62,686 nt of DNA from Glycocaulis sp050485565 (GTDB taxonomy: Bacteria; Pseudomonadota; Alphaproteobacteria; Caulobacterales; Maricaulaceae), in contig NZ_JBJHBQ010000013.1 in assembly GCF_050485565.1 (NCBI RefSeq), positions 1 through 62,686 on the forward strand, read 5' to 3'. Below, one piece after another: positions 25,992 to 34,834 of the stretch (position 1 is its first letter; each line of letters opens with the position of its first letter). The notes beneath the pieces were generated by a model that searched no databases, was not told the DNA's origin, and saw only the letters and a list, made by a program, of their open reading frames with translations. The position numbers and the translations under genes are program-made.

Positions 25992-27446
25992 ATGCTGAAC
26001 CGCCATCTGCTGACCTATCTGCCGGTCTATGCCGCGCAAATCCTTGTCGGATTTGGCAGCGTGGTGGTGTTCACCCGCGTCCTGTCACCGGAGGAGTATG
26101 GCCGCTACACGCTGGTTCTGGCGGGCGCACTGCTCATCCAGACCCTTGTCTTCACCTGGCTGGACGCCGCCGTAGCGCGCCACCATGCGCGCGCGACCGC
26201 CAGAGGCCGCCTCGGCGGGCATCTCGCGACCGCCTTCTCGATCTATGGCGCGCTGGCAGTGGCAAGCCTTGTCATCTTCGGCGGCGCCATCGCGTTTGCG
26301 CCCGTCAGCACCGAAATGAAGACAGTGTGCGCGTTCGCGCTGGTCTCACAGGTGCTGCGTTCGGCCATGATGCTGGCGCTCGAAACACGCCGGGCCGAGG
26401 GCGAGGCTGTGCGCTTTGCGCTGCTGGAAAGCTTTATCCTCAGTGCCGGTTTCGGCCTTGGCGTGGTGTTCATTCTGGCGGGCGGGATGGGTCCTGCAGG
26501 CCCGTTCGCAGGCATAGCGCTGGCGTGCGTGGTGGCCATACTGATCGACATTCCGGTCCTGCTTAGCAAAGCCAAGCGCGACCGGGCGGGGCCGCGCCGG
26601 GCTTTGCGCTTCTTTGCCTATGGCGCGCCGGTGGCGGTGTCGCTGGTGTTTGAACACCTGCTCTCCACCGGAGACCGCTTCGTTATTGCGGCGCTGATGG
26701 GCGAAGCTGCGACCGGTGCCTATGCCGCCGGATACGGCATTACCGACCGCTCGCTGAACATCATCTTCATCTGGCTGGGCATGACCGCCGGGCCGCTGGC
26801 CATCAAGGCGTTCGAGCACGAGGGCGCAGAAGCCGCGCGCGCCGTGCTGCGCCAGGCCGCCGGCCTGATGGGTCTGATCGCGATTCCCGCCGCCACCGGC
26901 ATCGCATTGCTCTCCGAACCCTTCGCCCGGCTTCTGATCGCTGACAGCCTTGCCGGTGCCGCAGCGCCCATCATGCCGCTGATCGCGCTGGGTGCGATGC
27001 TGAACGGCTTCATGACCTATGTCTTCCATGAGAGCTTCGTGATCGGGCGCAAGCCGAAAGTCATGGCCGGGCTGATGGCTGGCAGTGCGGCGCTGAACCT
27101 GGCGCTGAACCTTGCCCTGATCCCGATGCTGGGCCTGATCGGCGCGGCGCTGGCCACCGTCCTCTCCTACGCCATTGCGCTGGCTGCGTGCGTGGTCATG
27201 GGCCGGGGTATATTCCGTCTCTCTTTGCCCATCGATGACTGGGTGAAGGCCGCTACGGCCAGCGTCATCATGGCCGCTGCGCTGATGGCGCTACCGGTGC
27301 CGGACGCCGCCTTCTTGCATCTGGCGCTCCATGTGCCTGTGGGTGTGCTGGTGTACGCGGTTGTGGCCCTTGCACTGGACGTTGCCGGGTGCCGCAGCGT
27401 GTTTGTGATGCCCGCCATGCGCCGCCTGCAATGGAGGAGCGCATGA
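25992..27446 (+). CDS. Oligosaccharide flippase (Wzx-like)
   Basis: This inner-membrane MOP-superfamily transporter would flip lipid-linked repeat units to the periplasmic face. It has about 484 residues and twelve or more hydrophobic segments. The opening 'LLTYLPVYAAQILVGFGSVVVFTRVLSPEEYGRY' is typical of these flippases, and the paired TM blocks continue to the end. I start at the ATG at 25992, since the upstream extension lacks conservation-like features. The stop overlaps the next gene's ATG (ATGA), beginning a run of four coupled genes. Confidence 0.88.
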   Translation: MLNRHLLTYLPVYAAQILVGFGSVVVFTRVLSPEEYGRYTLVLAGALLIQTLVFTWLDAAVARHHARATARGRLGGHLATAFSIYGALAVASLVIFGGAIAFAPVSTEMKTVCAFALVSQVLRSAMMLALETRRAEGEAVRFALLESFILSAGFGLGVVFILAGGMGPAGPFAGIALACVVAILIDIPVLLSKAKRDRAGPRRALRFFAYGAPVAVSLVFEHLLSTGDRFVIAALMGEAATGAYAAGYGITDRSLNIIFIWLGMTAGPLAIKAFEHEGAEAARAVLRQAAGLMGLIAIPAATGIALLSEPFARLLIADSLAGAAAPIMPLIALGAMLNGFMTYVFHESFVIGRKPKVMAGLMAGSAALNLALNLALIPMLGLIGAALATVLSYAIALAACVVMGRGIFRLSLPIDDWVKAATASVIMAAALMALPVPDAAFLHLALHVPVGVLVYAVVALALDVAGCRSVFVMPAMRRLQWRSA

Positions 27447-28336
27447 GCACGCCCTTCCTCTCAGTCCTGATCCCGTTTCACGGTGATGACCCGTCTGCCC
27501 TGCTGGACGCCCTGCTGGCACAAGCCGGCGGCTTCACCGAAATCGTCCTGTTTGATGACGGCTCGCCCGATACTGGCGTGTTCGAGCGCCTCTCGGCGCA
27601 TCCCGATGTCCTGAACGGGGCGGTGCGTGTCCTGCGCTCCGACACCAATATCCAGCGTTCCGGCGCACGCAACGCGCTGGCCGATGCGGCAAGGGGCGAA
27701 TGGTTGCTCTTTCTGGACGCGGACATGGAACTGCCTGAGGGTTTTCTTGCCCGCTGGCAGGCATTGCTCGAAAGCGCGGAGTTTGACGCGGCCTATGGCG
27801 GCTATCTCGTTCCGGACGCCAGGGCGGGCCAGTTCGCCGTTCATGCGGCCCTGGCCCGCGCTGGCGATGTGGACAACGCCGCAGCGCGCGCAAAACGCGG
27901 GGCATCGGCCTTCGCAGGCTCCAACATGGCAGTGCGGGCAAGCCTGATGGCCAGCACGCCGTTTGACGAAACCTATCGCGGCTGGGGCTGGGAGGATGTG
28001 GACTGGGCGGTGCGCGCCGCCAAGGCCGGACGCCTGGCCCATATCGATAATCCGGCCGGCCATGGCGGGCTGCAGAGCGTTGACCGCCTGCTGACCAAGT
28101 TTGCCGAAGGCGGCGTCAATTATGCCCGCTTCCTCGCCCGCCATCCCGATCAGGCAAGCCTGCCCGGCGCGCGTCTCGCACGCCTGCTGGCGCAGTGGCG
28201 TCTGTTTGCTGCTGTGCAGGCGCTGGCACCGGCCCTGTCCCGGACGAACGCCCTGCCGACCCGCACGCGCGTACTGGCGCTCAAAGCCTACAAGGCAGCG
28301 TGCGCGGCAGCAGCCCTGAAGGAGGTGACGCCATGA
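27443..28336 (+). CDS. Family 2 glycosyltransferase
   Basis: This is a probable cytoplasmic GT-A glycosyltransferase of exopolysaccharide assembly, about 297 residues. 'LSVLIPFHGDDPSALLDALL' is the nucleotide-binding N-terminus, 'LLFLDADMELPEGFL' contains the DxD metal motif, and 'GWGWEDVDWAVRAAKAG' supplies the ED catalytic-base region. Its ATG overlaps the flippase stop, and its stop overlaps the deacetylase start (both ATGA). Confidence 0.88.
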   Translation: MSTPFLSVLIPFHGDDPSALLDALLAQAGGFTEIVLFDDGSPDTGVFERLSAHPDVLNGAVRVLRSDTNIQRSGARNALADAARGEWLLFLDADMELPEGFLARWQALLESAEFDAAYGGYLVPDARAGQFAVHAALARAGDVDNAAARAKRGASAFAGSNMAVRASLMASTPFDETYRGWGWEDVDWAVRAAKAGRLAHIDNPAGHGGLQSVDRLLTKFAEGGVNYARFLARHPDQASLPGARLARLLAQWRLFAAVQALAPALSRTNALPTRTRVLALKAYKAACAAAALKEVTP

Positions 28337-29115
28337 GCGATATCTACCAGCCCGCAGGCAGTCTGTTTGGCAAGGTGCGCCGTCTGGCGGCACGCGCGGG
28401 CGTCAGGCGGCCTATCGGCGTGGCCATCGACGAGCCTATCGTCTCATTCACCTTTGATGATTTCCCGCGCTCGGCAGCGCTCAACGGCGCGCCCATGCTG
28501 GAAAAGCGCGGCTGGCGAGGCACCTTCTACACGGCGATGGGCTTTCTCGGCACGACCACGCATCTGGGCGAGATGATGCACCGGTCAGACATCGAGGCGC
28601 TGCATGCGCGCGGCCACGAGATTGCCTGCCACACCTACGCCCATCTCGATGCCAGTCATTGCGAGGCGGAGGTTTTCGCAGACGATTGCGAACGCAATTG
28701 CGCCGAGCTGATGGATCTGGGCATTTTGCGCCCGCGCACCAGCTTTGCCTTTCCCTATGGAGAGGCCAGCCCGGCCATCAAGCGCGCCCTGCAGCCGCGC
28801 TATGGCGCGCTGCGCGGGGTGCGCCACGGCATCAACCGCAAGGGCGATGATCTGAACCTGCTAAAAGCGGTGGCGCTGGATGGCGGCAAGGCCGGTCTGG
28901 AGAAGGCGTTGCGGGCCATTCACGAGGTAAGGCGCGAACCGGGCTGGCTGATCTTCTATGGCCATGATGTGCGCGAAAACCCGTCCGAGTGGGGCTGCAC
29001 GCCGGAGTTTCTGGCGACCATCTGCGCGGAAGTGGACGCGCAGGATCTGCCCGTGCTGACGGTTGGCGAGACGCTGTCCATGCTGTCAGGCGCGCCTGCC
29101 CGGATACCGGCATGA
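28333..29115 (+). CDS. Polysaccharide deacetylase (NodB-type)
   Basis: This is a carbohydrate esterase 4-like enzyme of about 260 residues, expected to remove N- or O-acetyl groups from the polymer or its precursor. The metal-binding set is readable: 'VSFTFDDFP' (D42, D43) and 'GHEIACHTYAHLD' (H100, H104), with 'SFAFPYGEASP' as the later motif. No signal peptide is seen, so it may act on the cytoplasmic side. It is overlapped at both ends by glycosyltransferase genes. Confidence 0.87.
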   Translation: MSDIYQPAGSLFGKVRRLAARAGVRRPIGVAIDEPIVSFTFDDFPRSAALNGAPMLEKRGWRGTFYTAMGFLGTTTHLGEMMHRSDIEALHARGHEIACHTYAHLDASHCEAEVFADDCERNCAELMDLGILRPRTSFAFPYGEASPAIKRALQPRYGALRGVRHGINRKGDDLNLLKAVALDGGKAGLEKALRAIHEVRREPGWLIFYGHDVRENPSEWGCTPEFLATICAEVDAQDLPVLTVGETLSMLSGAPARIPA

Positions 29116-30041
29116 GCGAAGACGTCTCCGTCAGTGTACTGATCCCCACTTTCCGCAGAGCCGAAGGGCTGGCGCGGGCGGTGGCGAGCGTTCTGGTCCA
29201 GACCCGCCTGCCCGATGAAATCGTGATTGTGGACAATGATCCGGCGGCAAGCGCGCGCGAGCAGGCTGACAGGCTGGCAGAAGGTTCGCCGGTTTCGATC
29301 CGCTATGTTCACGAGCCGCGCCCCGGTGTCGCGAATGCCCGCAATACCGGGTTCGCCACGGCCACGGGACGCTTCATCGCCCAGCTGGATGATGACGAGG
29401 CGGCCAAACCGCAATGGCTGGAAAGCCTGTTGACTACACGCAGCGCCATGGACTGTCCCATCGTGTTCGGGCCGGTCACACCGCTGGCAGTGGACGCGAG
29501 CCCGACCGCGCGGGCCTTTCTGGAACGCCTCTATGCGCGCACCGGCCCGCAAGAGGACGCATTGCGCAGCCGGGACTGGGGCTGCGGCAATTCCCTGATC
29601 GACCGCGCACGCGTTTCCCTGCCCGAACCGCCCTTTGATGTGCGCACCAATGAGATGGGCGGGGAGGACGATCTTCTGTTCGTTGCATTGCAGGATGCGG
29701 GGGTGCGTTTTGCCTGGTCAGCGGGCGCCGAGGTGATCGAGCATGTAGAGGGAAAGCGCGCACGCTGGCCGCACATGCTGGCGCGCAGCTTCGCCTATGG
29801 TCAGGGTGCCAGCCAGAACTGCATCCATGGCTCGAAAGTCGATTATCCCGGCCTGCTGGGCTGGATGGCGGTCGGGCTGGGACAGGCAATGGTGTTTGGC
29901 CTGATCGCCTTGCCTGCGCGCCTGGCCGCCGGGCCTGGGGCTGGTGCAGCCTGCCTCGACAAGGCCGTGCAGGGCATTGGCAAGCTGTTCTGGATGGAAA
30001 GCCTTGCGCCGCGCTTTTACGGCGCGGCCTCACGCGGCTGA
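29112..30041 (+). CDS. Family 2 glycosyltransferase
   Basis: The second GT2 enzyme of the cluster has about 309 residues. 'SVSVLIPTFRRAEGLARAVASVL' forms the N-terminal fold, 'RFIAQLDDDEAAKPQWL' the DxD-type metal site and 'NEMGGEDDLLFVALQDAG' the catalytic-base region. A hydrophobic stretch near the C-terminus ('LLGWMAVGLGQAMVFGLIALPA') suggests membrane association. It is last in the flippase operon, and its end overlaps the convergent polymerase gene by 25 bp. Confidence 0.87.
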   Translation: MSEDVSVSVLIPTFRRAEGLARAVASVLVQTRLPDEIVIVDNDPAASAREQADRLAEGSPVSIRYVHEPRPGVANARNTGFATATGRFIAQLDDDEAAKPQWLESLLTTRSAMDCPIVFGPVTPLAVDASPTARAFLERLYARTGPQEDALRSRDWGCGNSLIDRARVSLPEPPFDVRTNEMGGEDDLLFVALQDAGVRFAWSAGAEVIEHVEGKRARWPHMLARSFAYGQGASQNCIHGSKVDYPGLLGWMAVGLGQAMVFGLIALPARLAAGPGAGAACLDKAVQGIGKLFWMESLAPRFYGAASRG

Positions 30042-31273
30042 GCAAGCTTGGCCGCTGTAGCGGTGAACATCACCCACATGAGCGAGTTCTGCTCGGCCAG
30101 ATTGCTCTCGGAAAAGCTGATAAGCCCCCACATGACGAGGAAGGGCAGTGCCCAATAGGTCTCGTTGCCCCGGAACAGGCGCAAAGCTGCACTGCCAAGC
30201 GCCCCTGCATAGGCGATCAGGGCAATGCCCACCCCGATCAGCCCGGTGGCGAGCGCGGTCTCTATCCAGCCATTATGCGCGGTTGGTACCGGCCAGCTTG
30301 TTTCCAGCCGCACCCAGTGCGCCGGGCCCAACTCCACCTGCCAGAACACGCCATAGCCAAAGCCCAGCAGCGGGCGCGTGGCGATCTGGCGGAAGAGCGC
30401 CTCCCAGATGTCTGTCCGGCCGGTGAAGGTCGCATCGCGGCCCAGCGCTTCGAGCAGCACGCCCGGGCCGATTACCAGAACCAGAATGCCCAGCGAAACA
30501 CCCACCACGCCTGCCATGACGGCAATTGCGGACGAGGCCGCGTCGCGGCGCGCCATCGCGATCATGCCCGGCCCGGCAATCGCGATGAAGCTTGCCAGCA
30601 GCGCCGTGCGCGAGGTGGAGAGCAGGACCAGAGCCAGCGCCGGAACAACGAGGGCCAGCCAGATCATGCGGCGCTTTGCATCGAACGCCGCCGCGCCCAC
30701 AAAGGCCAGCACAGCCCAGCCCATCATCGCGCCCAGCGTGTTCTTCTCCCACCACAGGCCGCGCCAGGCACCGGGGTGGATTTGCTGCATCACGCCAAAT
30801 CCCGGCACCAATGCCCCGGCAATCGCGCTGCCAATCATCAAAATGGCAAAGCTGACCGCCAGAATGGTCAGGAGAGACTTCCAGTCGAAACGCGATGCCA
30901 GCCACAGGCCGAACAGGGTCGTCATGGCCAGCGCCAGCGCGCGGCGCGATGTGATGTCCGGATCGATCGACCAGAATGTGGACAGTCCGGCCAGCACGGC
31001 CAGCAGCACGAGCGGCCATGCCCTGAACGCCGTCTCCAGAAAGGCCAGAGGGCGCATGGCGATCAGGATGAGGGTCACACCGTAAACCGGCAGCCAGACC
31101 AGACGCAGCGCCTCAGCGGCATCCGGCCTTAGCGGATCAACCAGCAATGGCCCCAGCAAAGCCTGCGAAAACAGGAGAATGGCCAGAATAGCCAGCGCCG
31201 CTTCGATCAGGGGCAGGAAGGTCAGGCGGGGAAAGGCCGAGCGCCAGATATCCGCCCGGTGGAGCGCGTTCAT
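30017..31273 (-). CDS. O-antigen ligase/polymerase-family membrane protein (Wzy-like)
   Basis: This 418-residue polytopic inner-membrane protein has about ten to twelve hydrophobic segments. 'GLSTFWSIDPDITSRRALALAMTTLFGLWLASRF' matches the conserved core of the Wzy_C/WaaL family, and 'LLGFGYGVFWQ...TAHNGWIETALATGLIG' is its signature, with the conserved histidine in 'TAHNGWI'. In this setting it most likely polymerises the exopolysaccharide repeat. It overlaps the upstream P-loop gene by four bases. Confidence 0.9.
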   Translation of the reverse strand: MNALHRADIWRSAFPRLTFLPLIEAALAILAILLFSQALLGPLLVDPLRPDAAEALRLVWLPVYGVTLILIAMRPLAFLETAFRAWPLVLLAVLAGLSTFWSIDPDITSRRALALAMTTLFGLWLASRFDWKSLLTILAVSFAILMIGSAIAGALVPGFGVMQQIHPGAWRGLWWEKNTLGAMMGWAVLAFVGAAAFDAKRRMIWLALVVPALALVLLSTSRTALLASFIAIAGPGMIAMARRDAASSAIAVMAGVVGVSLGILVLVIGPGVLLEALGRDATFTGRTDIWEALFRQIATRPLLGFGYGVFWQVELGPAHWVRLETSWPVPTAHNGWIETALATGLIGVGIALIAYAGALGSAALRLFRGNETYWALPFLVMWGLISFSESNLAEQNSLMWVMFTATAAKLAQPREAAP

Positions 31274-31959
31274 TGCGCGGCTCCCCTCGCCTCACCCTGC
31301 CAGTCATGGGCGCGGTTCACGATCACGCCCAGCACTTTTGCGCCCAGCTTCTCGATATGGGCGGCGAGGCGTTCGGCGTCGGCCCGCTTGTCGCGCCGTG
31401 CGTTGGCCACAAGAATGACGCCATCAAGATCAGGCGCTACGGCTGCTATGGCTGGTGAGCCGTGCGGTACATCCACCACGCTCAAGGGTGCCATGGCGCG
31501 CAATTGCTGCCAGTAGCCCGGCGCGCGCTTGTAGACGAGGCGCTCCATCTCACCGGGCTTGTGCTGGAAACGCGTGACCAGCACGTATGCCGCTTCCAGC
31601 TTGCGCAGTACCAGACGCCCTGTTCCGGCCGGTTCCGCCGCCCAGAAGGGTTCGGCTCCGATTTCGGTGGAATAGGCCGAGCCATTGAGCCGCGCCCGGC
31701 TGGCCTGCGGATTATTGGCAAAATCCAGATCAACCAGCCAGACCGGCCCGCCGGTTTCCACGGCGGCCGCCCGCGCCAGCCCGGCCGCCACGCTGGACGT
31801 GCCGGCCTTGGCCGTGATGCCGAGCATCATCACGGCTTTGCCCGGCGCCCCGGGAGGGGCCAGCCTGCGTGCCAGATCGGCAAGCTCTGTGGCGAACGGA
31901 TTCACGCCGTCTGTCTCCGCTAGGGGTTCCGAAGGTAGCGCAGGTGCGGGGCCGGTCAT
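31270..31959 (-). CDS. CpsD/CapB-like P-loop protein with degenerate Walker A
   Basis: This 229-residue protein sits where Wzc-associated tyrosine autokinases usually lie. 'WLVDLDFANNPQASRAR' matches the Walker A' region, and 'PLSVVDVPHGSP' and 'DGVILVANARRDKRADAE' match Walker B and later ParA/MinD-like segments. The Walker A region, however, reads 'GITAKAGTSSVAAGLA': the usual GKS/T lysine is replaced by threonine, and the C-terminal tyrosine cluster is absent. It is therefore more likely a regulatory pseudokinase. It overlaps both neighbours by four bases. Confidence 0.75.
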   Translation of the reverse strand: MTGPAPALPSEPLAETDGVNPFATELADLARRLAPPGAPGKAVMMLGITAKAGTSSVAAGLARAAAVETGGPVWLVDLDFANNPQASRARLNGSAYSTEIGAEPFWAAEPAGTGRLVLRKLEAAYVLVTRFQHKPGEMERLVYKRAPGYWQQLRAMAPLSVVDVPHGSPAIAAVAPDLDGVILVANARRDKRADAERLAAHIEKLGAKVLGVIVNRAHDWQGEARGAAQ

Positions 31960-33545
31960 GCCCGCCCTGCCCCGTGAATACTACCCGGACCAAAATCCCG
32001 CACGCGGGCCAGCACGGCAAGGGGCCTTGCAGCAGGTTGCGCAGACACCGGCGCTGATTGCTGGCGGCGGGCGGGCGGCGGTGCAACACTCGCCGCCTGT
32101 TTGTAAGGCGCGGGCACCGGTTCGATCTCTGCAGATGACAGATCATCGCCCCGGTCCGCTTGCACCGGGCGGCGCAGCGCGCGCGGGTCACGCGTCGCCT
32201 CGAAATAGCCTTTGAGCAGGCCCAGCAACACAGCAGCGCCCAGCGCCAGTATCCCTGCCGCCCCGATGGCCGCATTACGCAAGGAGCGCGCTTGAGCGGG
32301 CGGCGTCGCCCGCTCGACGATACGCACCGAATCCGCAATGCCCGACGCACCGCCCCGGCGCGAAGAAGCCGCGGCAAACTGCAAAGCAAGGCGGCTTGCG
32401 GCCTCGCCGCGCGACGATGCCTCACGGCTCAGCCGGTCATACTGGCTGGAAAGCCCGGCCAGCCGGTCGGCCTGTGCACGGGCAGCCTCGAGCTGCGAGG
32501 CCAGCGTGGCAGCAAGACGGGCCTGCGCAGCGGCTTCGGACTCGCGTTGAAGGCGCGCGGTGTCGAGCTCTTGATAGACCGGATTGGCGCCTGTGCGCCG
32601 CTGGCCTGCGCCCTCCGCACCGCCGGACTGCACCAGCTCGCGCAGGGCGCGGATTTCGCGGTCAATCGCCTGAACCGGCGGCGCGTCATCCTGGTAGCGC
32701 GAGGTCAGCTCGCGGCGGCGCACTTCCAGTGCGAGAAGCTGTCCTGTGACATCGTTTTCCACATAAAGCTCAATAGATTGCGGCATGTCCCGCAAACGCT
32801 GCGACAGGGCAGCCGCCCCTCCGCGCGCGGACTGTGTTGCCGCCTCTGCCGCGAGCAGGGAGTTTTCCAGCTCGGTCATGCGCGTGACCAGCGCCAGACG
32901 CTCTGCCTGAAAGTCAACGATGGCATTTTCGACCAGGAAAGTGCGCAGATTGGTCTCAGCCACGGCGGCGGCAATCTCGGCGGCGGCCAGACGCTGGCCC
33001 AGCGCTTCGGCGCCGTCCTCAACCAGCACTTCACGGCGATAGGCCAGATAGGCGTCGATGATGGCATTGAGCACATTGGCTGCCGATTGCGGTGTCTCCC
33101 CGGCATAGCTGGCATGCAGCACGCTGGCATGGGGCGCGCGCTCGACCTGGAAGCTGGTGCGCATCTCGCGCAGCACTGCAGGTTGCGGCGATCCGCCCTG
33201 ACGCTCGATGGCGAGGCGGCGAACCGTCTCGGAGTTGAGGATTTCGGCCTCCGACTGCAGCACCTGATCGAGCGTGAACGCGCCGCCTGAGCCTGCCGCG
33301 CCCGGTGCCTGATCTTCCTGATCCAGCAGGACCAGAAGCCGTGACTGCGCGACATATTCAGGCTTGAGGACAAACCAGGCTGCAGCCGCCATCGGCACGA
33401 AAAGAAGAACGAAAACGATGACGATCAGCAGTTTCTGCGACCATGCCAGTGCCAGCAGGTCAAACAGGTCCAGCTCCCGGCGGGCATGCCCCGCCTGGCC
33501 AGAATTTCCTGTGCCCGATCCACGTGTTGATTCCATAAGCGCCAT
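31956..33545 (-). CDS. Wzc/Wzz-type polysaccharide copolymerase (chain-length determinant)
   Basis: This inner-membrane protein of 529 residues controls chain length and export. An N-terminal TM ('LLIVIVFVLLFVPMAAAAWFVL', about 34-55) precedes the Wzz domain, a long periplasmic coiled-coil region follows (about 160-400, with many Q/A/E/R heptads), and a second TM lies near 430 ('AAIGAAGILALGAAVLLGLL'). The cytoplasmic tail is proline-rich and carries no kinase domain; that function would fall to the separate downstream P-loop protein. It is divergent from the export lipoprotein gene, with 87 bp between them. Confidence 0.88.
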   Translation of the reverse strand: MALMESTRGSGTGNSGQAGHARRELDLFDLLALAWSQKLLIVIVFVLLFVPMAAAAWFVLKPEYVAQSRLLVLLDQEDQAPGAAGSGGAFTLDQVLQSEAEILNSETVRRLAIERQGGSPQPAVLREMRTSFQVERAPHASVLHASYAGETPQSAANVLNAIIDAYLAYRREVLVEDGAEALGQRLAAAEIAAAVAETNLRTFLVENAIVDFQAERLALVTRMTELENSLLAAEAATQSARGGAAALSQRLRDMPQSIELYVENDVTGQLLALEVRRRELTSRYQDDAPPVQAIDREIRALRELVQSGGAEGAGQRRTGANPVYQELDTARLQRESEAAAQARLAATLASQLEAARAQADRLAGLSSQYDRLSREASSRGEAASRLALQFAAASSRRGGASGIADSVRIVERATPPAQARSLRNAAIGAAGILALGAAVLLGLLKGYFEATRDPRALRRPVQADRGDDLSSAEIEPVPAPYKQAASVAPPPARRQQSAPVSAQPAARPLAVLARVRDFGPGSIHGAGRA

Positions 33546-33632
33546 CTGGCGGGGGTGCGCTTAATTTTTTCTTAGCCCGGCTCGCAGAAGGCTACACTTT
33601 ATCAAGTACAAGCGACTCGAAGGTGGCGACCC

Positions 33633-34373
33633 ATGGCCGAATTTGACTGGACCCGGCGCAACGCGCTCGCTGCTCTGCTGGCTGGCAGTGCAGCAATTGG
33701 CCTTTCCGCCTGCGGCGGGCGGGCGCGTCAGACCGCCAACGGGTTCGAGCCATCGCGCTTCCAGACATGGACCAGCGGCGATCCGGTTTACCGGCTCTAT
33801 CCGGGCGATGCGATTGAAGTGACGGTCCACACCGCGCCGGAATTGTCGCGCGAAGTGGAAATCGGCCCGGACGGGCGCGCCAGCCTGCCACTCGTGGGCG
33901 GGGTGATGGTATCGCAGAAAACAGCGCCGGAGGCCGCACGGGCCATCGCAGACGGGTATTCACGGGTGCTTCGCGACCCCATCGTGGAGGTGCGCCCGCT
34001 CAGCTTTGGCTCGCAGCGCATTCTGATCGGCGGCGAGGTGAATGCGCCCGGCCCCTACCCGTTGCCAGATGGCAGGACAGGCGTGCTCGAAGCCATCATG
34101 TTCGCCGGCGGTTTCCAGCCAACCGCCCGGCGCAATTCGGTCGTCGTCCTGCGGCGTGCGCCCGATGGCGGTGCGATGATGCGCACCGTTGATGTGCGCT
34201 CCGCACTGCGCGGACAGCCGACCGACATGATCCCGCTTGCCCGGCACGATGTCGTGTTCGTGCCGCGCTCAGGCATCGCCGAGGTCAATCTGTTCGTCGA
34301 CCAGTATATCCGGGGCATCCTGCCCCTGGATTCCGGGTTCAATTACCTGCTGTTTGAGGCAACCCGTAACTGA
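33633..34373 (+). CDS. Wza-like polysaccharide export lipoprotein
   Basis: This 246-residue protein has a lipobox cysteine at C27 (AIGLSAC) and an RR pair at 8-9, so it could use the Tat or Sec route to become an outer-membrane lipoprotein. The Poly_export domain 'VYRLYPGDAIEVTVHTAPELSREVEIGPDGRASLPLVG' is clear, followed by one SLBB domain ('ILIGGEVNAPGPYPLPDGRTGVLEAIMFAGG'). It would form the outer-membrane exit channel for the cluster's polymer. Confidence 0.9.
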   Translation: MAEFDWTRRNALAALLAGSAAIGLSACGGRARQTANGFEPSRFQTWTSGDPVYRLYPGDAIEVTVHTAPELSREVEIGPDGRASLPLVGGVMVSQKTAPEAARAIADGYSRVLRDPIVEVRPLSFGSQRILIGGEVNAPGPYPLPDGRTGVLEAIMFAGGFQPTARRNSVVVLRRAPDGGAMMRTVDVRSALRGQPTDMIPLARHDVVFVPRSGIAEVNLFVDQYIRGILPLDSGFNYLLFEATRN

Positions 34374-34387
34374 TCAGGCAGACCGGC

Positions 34388-34660
34388 CTAGTGACGGGTG
34401 GAGAGCCACTCGCGCGCCGCACGCTGTGCCGCCGCAATGTCTTCTGTACCCATCTCGCTGGACACTTCCTTGCGGTAGTGCTTGGCGGGCTCAGAGCCCA
34501 TCAGCGCAGCCAGGTTGAACCATTTGTGTGCCTCGACATAGTCGACAACGCCGCCCTGGCCCGTCGAGTAGAGCAGGCCGAGCTTGCACAAATCCTCGCC
34601 GGTCGGATCGGTATTGATCGCGTCGTGAACCTGACGGGTTTCCACATCGGTGAAAGCCAT
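34388..34660 (-). CDS. Small Sel1-repeat protein
   Basis: This 90-residue protein contains a Sel1-like unit: 'LCKLGLLYSTGQGGVVDYVEAHKWFNLAALMGSEPAKHYR'. The ATG at 34660 is preceded by GGGGAAG, and a longer start is not supported. It has no signal peptide, so it is probably a cytoplasmic adaptor. It is convergent with the export lipoprotein gene. Confidence 0.75.
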   Translation of the reverse strand: MAFTDVETRQVHDAINTDPTGEDLCKLGLLYSTGQGGVVDYVEAHKWFNLAALMGSEPAKHYRKEVSSEMGTEDIAAAQRAAREWLSTRH

Positions 34661-34834
34661 TTGTCTTCCCCATTCCATTTGGGTTCTGCGGGGCTTTGCC
34701 CTCGTCTCGAACCCGTGATTGACACCCCACCACCCACGCAAGGTTTTGCGTTTGTGTGAGAGCATATTCGCGGGGAATGGTATCCACAGGGTTAAGGCAA
34801 ACTAAGAATAATGCATTTTAAGCATTTATTTTTG

